Shown here in pieces: positions 59,582 to 64,000 of a DNA stretch of 64,000 nucleotides (position 1 is the first letter of the stretch; each line of letters begins with the position of its first letter). The position numbers and the translations under genes are program-made. This DNA comes from an uncultured Campylobacter sp. (GTDB taxonomy: Bacteria > Campylobacterota > Campylobacteria > Campylobacterales > Campylobacteraceae). Below the pieces are notes generated by a model. That model made no database searches. It worked only from the letters and a program-made list of their open reading frames with translations, and had not been told where the DNA came from. The stretch spans positions 1 through 64,000 of the forward strand of contig NZ_CALKZP010000015.1 in the NCBI RefSeq assembly GCF_938002845.1. Direction: 5' to 3'.

Positions 59582-60675
59582 TGCTCGCGGATTTCGCGTG
59601 GGCATTCGCTTCGTTTGCACGGCTTGCGGCTAAATTTTAAGCCTCGATCGCGCTTTGAAATTTTATGCTCGCAGAATTTGAGCGTAAAATTTCGCCTTTT
59701 AAATTTAGCGGCGGAGCGTGCGGGCAAGGCTTTAAATTTTGTCGGTTTCTGCGCGAGGCTCTGCCGTATAGCGTCAGTTTTGAAATTTTAATGTTTTAGA
59801 TTTTCTTGCGGCGCAGCTTTGCGATCAAATTTTAAATTTACGTCGCTTACAGGTTGCGGATTTTCTGCGCGATTTAAATTTTAAATTTAATCGCGAAGTT
59901 GAAATTTTAAAGCGGTAAATTTAGATTTAGCGCGGCATCAAAGCGCTTTTAAAATTTAAGATAAATTTCGAAGCGGCGCAGTGTGGGAAAAACAGCAGCG
60001 CGGAGAATAGTGCGGTGCAGGCGGCGCAAAATGAGACCGCAACGGCGCGTGGTGTCATCGCGGCGCTGCCAAAAGACGGCAGCGTGGGTATCGTAAATAG
60101 CGACGCAGTAAGCGAGCGTAGCGCAAAGAGGATGCCGTCGCGCGCTGTATTATTGCGCCGCCAAAATGGCAGCGCGGCAGCGAATATAGCGCTGTGGTGA
60201 GCAGAGCACGGCGCAGAATAGCACCGCGTCTTGGCGCGAAAATATTTCTGTGGTAGGGCGCAATTATGCGACGAGCTTTTGTATGCGAGCCGCAAAATTC
60301 TTGCGCGATTTGCGTTTAAAATTTAAGCGCAAAAGCGGGCGGGCTAGAATTTAAAAGCAAAATTTCAAAGTCGAGCTCGCTTTTTAAAATTTAAAAGCGA
60401 AATTCTAAAAAGCGCGGCGTCGCTTGCAATACCTGCGCGCAGCAAACCGCTCAGAATTTAAATGTACGCTCCGGCGCATCGCAAGCCGCGTCAAATTTAA
60501 ACAGACCGCGTCGCCGCAATACGGATATTTCGCCATGCCGAAGCGAGATAAAATTCTGTGCCGTCGTGAGACGGACGCTCCGCTGCGACAAAGCAATAAA
60601 ATTCCGTCATCGCAAGACGCAAAATAAAATTCCATCGCCGCGCAATCTGCGGCGATTTAAGATAGCGAGGTAAAG
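59582..60675. other. 1.1-kb non-coding block splitting infB from rbfA
   Basis: No supportable gene. I count about 26 RAATTY hexamers, against one or two expected by chance, in two clumps (59630-59960 and 60290-60630) separated by a GC-richer piece. That piece (60000-60240) has a weak frame with Ala/Asn/Ser/Gln-rich reading similar to the insertions in the 18448 gene, perhaps a decayed low-complexity coding stretch. In C. jejuni infB and rbfA are adjacent. Confidence 0.55.
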
Positions 60676-61041
60676 ATGAATCCGACCGAACTCAGAAGAC
60701 TGCGCACGCAAAGCGTGCTAAAGCAGCTCATCCCCGAAGCGCTCGCGAGCCTTGAGGACGAGCTTTTGCGCGGGCTGTGCGTCACCGACGTAGAGTGCAA
60801 GCGCGGGCGTTACGACGCGTTCGTGTATCTGGATAAAAACGCCTTTGACGAGCGTGAGCAGGAATTCGTGCTCGAAAAGCTTGACCGCGTGGCGAGATAT
60901 TTGCAAAACTTCTGCGCCGAGGCGGAGGGCTGGTACCGCTGCCCCGCGTTTCACTTCAAATTTGACGATCGCTTGGAGTATCAAAACAAAATGGACGATC
61001 TTTTTGATAAAATAGAGGAGGAGTTGCGCAAAAATGGTTGA
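60676..61041 (+). CDS. rbfA: Ribosome-binding factor A
   Basis: 121 residues. It has the KH-type fold of RbfA: an N-terminal helix with LRRLRTQSVLKQLIPEALASLEDE, the strand LCVTDVECKRGRYDAFVYL and the end FKFDDRLEYQNKMDDLFDKIEEEL, the last being a family hallmark. It matures the 30S subunit at the 16S 5' end. Its stop overlaps rimP by eight bases. Confidence 0.93.
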   Translation: MNPTELRRLRTQSVLKQLIPEALASLEDELLRGLCVTDVECKRGRYDAFVYLDKNAFDEREQEFVLEKLDRVARYLQNFCAEAEGWYRCPAFHFKFDDRLEYQNKMDDLFDKIEEELRKNG

Positions 61042-61453
61042 TTTAGAGGCTTTGGCGCGCGAGTGCGGCGTGCAGCTTTACGACGTGGAGACGGTGAGCG
61101 AAAACGGCAGAACGATCTATCGCATCAGTATCACGAAAGCAGGCGGCGTGGGCCTAGACGACTGCGAGCGGCTATCGAGGCTGCTTTCGCCGATTTACGA
61201 CGTGGAGCCGCCGCTTGAGGGCGAGTGGACGCTGGAGGTCGGCTCGCCCGGGCTTGAGCGCAAGCTAAGCAAGCCGCAGCATTTCGCAAACTCCGTGGGC
61301 GAGCTGGTGCGCCTAAGCCGCACGGACGGGCAGAAGCTAAGTGGAGAGGCGCTTGGCTGCGAAGGCGGCGTGCTTAGACTGCGCACGGACGGCGGCGAGG
61401 TAAGCGTGCGACTTGACGAGATCAAAAAGGCGCGAACCTACGTGCAGTGGTAG
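61034..61453 (+). CDS. rimP: Ribosome maturation factor RimP
   Basis: 139 residues overlapping rbfA by eight bases. It has the family blocks LYDVETVSENGRTIYRI, VGLDDCERLSRLLSPIYD, and VGSPGLERKLSKPQHF in the two-domain layout, ending with LDEIKKARTYVQW. It assists assembly of the 30S subunit. No nusA follows, unlike many bacteria. Confidence 0.95.
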   Translation: MVDLEALARECGVQLYDVETVSENGRTIYRISITKAGGVGLDDCERLSRLLSPIYDVEPPLEGEWTLEVGSPGLERKLSKPQHFANSVGELVRLSRTDGQKLSGEALGCEGGVLRLRTDGGEVSVRLDEIKKARTYVQW

Positions 61454-61829
61454 CGGCGAGAAATTTTAAAATTTTACGCGCAGGGCTTTGGGGTACGGCG
61501 CTTGAGAAGCGCAGACTTAAATTTTAATCTAAAGAGGCGGGGCTAATTTGGATTTGCCTCGCTTTTTGCGCGCTTTTAAGTATCGCTCCTATCGCGAGCC
61601 ACGCATGCGCGCGGTATCTCTCGCCTTGCTTTTTAATTTGACGCGCGATATTCGGTGCGGCTTTCAAAAACACATACCGCGCGCGAACCTTTCGCGTTGA
61701 GCTTGATCGTATCGCACGAAAGCATTTCTGCGTTGCAATTGTTCGCATGCGCACCGCGGCGAAACGCTGTTTCGCCAAGCTTTCAGCGGAGCTTGCGCCC
61801 GTGATTATCGACATGTGATACGAGCGCGC

Positions 61830-61893
61830 GTGCTGCGGGCAGAGCGAAAATTTCGATAAATATGAGCCTCTCGCGCGGACGTGCCCGCAGCAC
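61830..61893. repeat. Perfect 12-base inverted repeat
   Basis: GTGCTGCGGGCA (61830-61841) and TGCCCGCAGCAC (61882-61893) are exact reverse complements 40 bases apart. The arms are GC-rich inside an AT/GC-patchy non-coding area and could form a stable stem with the enclosed CGAAAATTTCG palindrome at its loop side. Confidence 0.65.
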
Positions 61894-62024
61894 CGCCTTG
61901 TTGCGTCGCATGGGCACGCGAGCATGTTAAATTTTGGATTTTTTAAAAATTTGCCGCTGTCGGTCGCTTTTGATCTCTCGCGGCGCTCGGCGCAAAATTT
62001 TAAAATTCCGGCGCCGCTTGTTTG

Positions 62025-62240
62025 TTTTGAAATTTCAGATCGCGCCGACAAAAGATAATTTTTACGCCACTGGGCGGCGCTTTGAAATTTCAGATCGTAC
62101 CGCTAAAAAGCAAGCTTCGCGGCGATTGCTGCTGCGCAAATTTTTAATTCCCATGCCGCGCGTGCCGTTTTGAAATTTCACACTGCACCGTTAAAAGGTA
62201 AGTTTTGCATGACATTTGCGCGCCACTTTGGAATTTCACG
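62025..62240 (+). repeat. Four diverged direct repeats led by a TGAAATTTCA palindrome
   Basis: Copies begin near 62025, 62081, 62168 and 62227. The first three contain the perfect ten-base palindrome TGAAATTTCA followed by a similar CAGATCG..CCG..AAAA or CACTGCACCG..AAAA stretch; the fourth has GGAATTTCA. Spacing is 56, 87 and 59 bases. Confidence 0.55.
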
Positions 62241-62534
62241 GCATGTCGCTAGAATCGGCTAAATTTAAAATTTACGCGCTATTTCGGCACGGTAAAATTC
62301 CACGCTAAAATTCCGCCCGTAAATTTTTGATACAAAATTTCTGCGCTAATTTTCGCCTTAAAATTTTACCCGCAGAATTTTAAGCGACTAAATTCTGCCC
62401 GTAAAATTTACATTTTAAAGCTCTGCGGGCGGAGGTTCGCGCGCGTTCGGCGGGAGCTTAATTAGCCGCCGGCGAATTTTAATGTTCGTCCGGCAAAATT
62501 TTAATCACCGAGCAAGCGGCGCGGATGTTTGCGA

Positions 62535-62789
62535 CTATGAAGCGGAAATGCCGATTGTGGCTAGCAGCATGGGCGAGGTCATGAGCCCTACGATCGTAAG
62601 GATCCACGCTAATATCGCTATTACGAGCGAGGCTTGCTTTTTGACGGCTTGATAGGTCGCGGCGATCGCGCACAAAAACGCAAGCGGAACAAAGACGATC
62701 CCTAGAAAAAATATTCCTAAAATCGCGAAGACTATGGAGAGTATCCCAAGCACGTTTGATTGGGGTTGAACGGTCGGTTGTTCAGACAT
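62535..62789 (-). CDS. Small two-helix membrane protein, DUF4190-like
   Basis: 84 residues. A short polar start (MSEQPTVQPQSN) is followed by two hydrophobic hairpins: VLGILSIVFAILGIFFLGIV then SLVIAILAWILTIVGLMTS, in the style of DUF4190. The SD is AAAGGA. A run of eight C on the plus strand (G8 for this gene) lies 33 bases upstream of the ATG and could switch expression. Confidence 0.65.
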   Translation of the reverse strand: MSEQPTVQPQSNVLGILSIVFAILGIFFLGIVFVPLAFLCAIAATYQAVKKQASLVIAILAWILTIVGLMTSPMLLATIGISAS

Positions 62790-63326
62790 TTTAATCCTTT
62801 GAAAAAAATTACGTAATTCTACCCCCCCCTGAATTTGAGCTGAAATTAAGCCGCGCCTTTTGGGGCTGTATATTCACGCTCGATTGCGATTTTGCCATGC
62901 GTCTATTAAAATTTTACTTCGCAAAGCCGGCTCCTCCGCGCTATTGGCAGACGCTTTTTTGCACGATAAGCGTAAAATTTTGTGCCGTCCGTGCACGAAA
63001 CGGATGCCGCAAAATTTGCGATTTAGGATAAAATTCTAAAACCTGTGGTAAGATTTCGCAGTTTCGCTTCCGCGCGGAATTTCGCCCGGGCACATACGGC
63101 GCGCGGCTTGCAAGCTCTGATAATTTAGCGTTTAAAGCAAGCTCAATGCCTTACAGATAGGCTAAAGCGCAAGGTCGGCGTCATCCAGCGCAGCGAGGAA
63201 GGGCGTAGGTGGGCGAGTCGGTTTGCGCCGAGGTGCAATTTGTTGCGAACAGACGCGATTACTGGCTCGTCGCAAATCGGCTAAGCAAGCGCGGCGGAGC
63301 GGGACAATTTAAATTTTGGATTTTGC
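62790..63326. other. Intergenic region before ribD
   Basis: Besides the C8 tract there is no convincing gene. A 72-codon frame at 63209-63427 runs into ribD in another frame and is judged spurious. The stretch has several RAATTY hexamers and no clear promoter for ribD. Confidence 0.4.
62822..62829. repeat. Eight-base C homopolymer upstream of the small membrane gene
   Basis: CCCCCCCC on the plus strand, G8 in the sense of the 62535-62789 gene and 33 bases upstream of its start, in the promoter/leader area. Runs of about eight or more G/C are the usual slippage tracts of Campylobacter phase variation. It is the only such tract I noticed in the window. Confidence 0.75.
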
Positions 63327-64000
63327 ATGAACGACGAATTTTACATGGATTTGGCGCTGCGTGCGGCGTGGCGCTATCAGGCCTTGACGCTACCCAACCC
63401 CGCCGTGGGCTGCGCGCTGCTGGATAAGAGCGGCAGAGTTCTAAGTATAGGCGCGCACAAAAAAGCGGGATTTTTGCATGCCGAGGTAAACGCCGTTTTT
63501 GCCGCGCTGTGCGATCTGGACGTAAATTTTGCGCAGGATTTCGCTTGCGAATACGCCCGCAAATTCGGCGTAAAATTTCAAAACACAAAAGCTCTAAAAA
63601 GCGCGCTTTTGCAGCCGAGCTTCACTTATGATTTTATCCTAAACCGCCACGGCGGGCTTTTGGGCGGCGCTTGCGCCTATGTCACGCTTGAGCCCTGCGC
63701 ACACCGCGGCAAGACCCCGTCTTGCGCCGAGCTTTTGGCGCAGCTCGGACTATCGCGCGTGGTAATCGGCGCGCGCGATACGAACGCGCAGGCTGCGGGC
63801 GGCGCGGAAATTTTACGCCGCGGGGGCATAGAGGTGAAATTTGACGTTTGCCATACCGCGGCAGCGGAGCTTGCGGAGCCGTTTTATCTGGCGCGCGAGA
63901 GCAGCTTTTGCTTCATCAAAATCAACGCTGCGCTAAACGGCGTGGTGCATGGGCGGATCGGCAGCGAGAAGCAGCGCGCGTTCGTGCACGAGCTGCGTGG
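63327..64000 (+). CDS. ribD: Riboflavin biosynthesis deaminase/reductase RibD (partial)
   Basis: The frame from ATG 63327 is open to the window end (224 residues so far). The deaminase domain begins MDLALRAAWRYQALTLPNPAVGC; zinc ligands are HAEVNAV (about residue 50) and TLEPCAHRGKTPSC (about 118-131), with a spacer of some 65 residues between them, longer than in E. coli but usual for Campylobacter RibD. FCFIKINAALNGVVHGR begins the reductase domain. It converts the pyrimidine intermediate in two steps to the ribitylamino precursor of riboflavin. There is no clear SD. Confidence 0.92.
   Translation, partial: MNDEFYMDLALRAAWRYQALTLPNPAVGCALLDKSGRVLSIGAHKKAGFLHAEVNAVFAALCDLDVNFAQDFACEYARKFGVKFQNTKALKSALLQPSFTYDFILNRHGGLLGGACAYVTLEPCAHRGKTPSCAELLAQLGLSRVVIGARDTNAQAAGGAEILRRGGIEVKFDVCHTAAAELAEPFYLARESSFCFIKINAALNGVVHGRIGSEKQRAFVHELR

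Larger units (their letters stand above)
61454..62534. other. 1.1-kb non-coding block after rimP
   Basis: No supportable gene; a 175-codon frame on the minus strand (61524-62051) has Arg/Ser/Lys-rich reading with no domain and no SD. The block holds a perfect 12-base inverted repeat (61830-61893), four diverged copies of a TTTGAAATTTCA-led repeat (62025-62240), and many RAATTY hexamers. Confidence 0.5.

Noticed and set aside
59927..60295. 122-codon ORF on the minus strand after infB
   Set aside because: Low-complexity Ala/Ser/Phe reading, no SD and no recognisable domain; probably chance.
61524..62051. 175-codon ORF on the minus strand
   Set aside because: Arg/Ser/Lys-rich reading without domain, SD or coding-like codon use; it overlaps the inverted repeat and looks like a chance frame.
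63209..63427. 72-codon ORF before ribD
   Set aside because: Overlaps the well-supported ribD start in another frame and lacks an SD or domain.

Overview
The window reads as chromosome from an epsilonproteobacterium, most likely a Campylobacter of the higher-GC oral group. C. gracilis is my best guess from gene content and base composition; this was not checked against a database. Gene order in two stretches matches what I know of C. jejuni: nusA / HP0268-like / miaB / acyltransferase / hypothetical (2.9-7.1 kb), and accD-rlmH-dksA-like-hypothetical-dus followed by tyrA, bamA, M23 peptidase, lpxC, tsaB, thrB, ylxR, infB, rbfA, rimP (43.6-61.5 kb). No rRNA, tRNA, CRISPR array, insertion sequence or prophage was found.

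Layout. 0-2.5 kb: the tail of an unknown lysine-rich protein, a half-size EamA transporter, a small lipoprotein overlapping a YiiX-type permuted NlpC/P60 protein. 2.9-7.1 kb: nusA, divergent from HP0268-like, miaB, a DUF374 acyltransferase and a hypothetical. 7.3-11.3 kb: leftward panC, rimO, tilS and a phosphoesterase, tightly packed. 11.5-14.3 kb: a YqjD/YqjE/YqjK-like small membrane operon, prfB, a hypothetical and a lipoprotein. 14.4-28 kb: the accessory part, with uvrA, an inflated nucleoside phosphorylase-like protein, an SPL-like radical SAM enzyme, an SDR, three tandem sequon-bearing secreted paralogues, an unknown protein and a family of membrane proteins sharing an RDYD..PI..K.Y motif. 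28-35 kb: VOC protein, pgi-galU, YigZ, an MFS transporter, HIT protein plus stand-alone cache protein, and an AT-rich orphan. 35-40.7 kb: a leftward psrABC-like polysulfide/thiosulfate reductase operon running into a response regulator and a frame-broken histidine kinase. 40.8-43.5 kb: MFS, PAS protein, recO. 43.6-61.5 kb: the conserved housekeeping block. 61.5-64 kb: mostly non-coding DNA, a small membrane protein behind a C8 tract, and the start of ribD.

Three signals stand out. (1) Hexamers of the form RAATTY crowd the intergenic DNA and also sit in protein-coding insertions and tandem repeats (rimO, the nucleoside phosphorylase-like gene, and two genes whose N/S/F/E-rich linkers are arrays of the hexamer). 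RAATTY is the site methylated by the orphan methyltransferase CtsM, which licenses DNA for natural transformation in C. jejuni, so these may be uptake-related arrays. (2) Three tandem membrane-anchored paralogues each end in a disordered tail with four exact D/E-X-N-X-S/T sites, the acceptor motif of the Campylobacter oligosaccharyltransferase PglB. (3) Several genes show single-base frame breaks or an unusable start (histidine kinase, one RDYD-family member, tsaB); these are either real decay/switching or consensus errors.

Many starts were moved inward from the longest open frame to an ATG with a good Shine-Dalgarno and a family-typical N-terminus; each case is stated in the entry.
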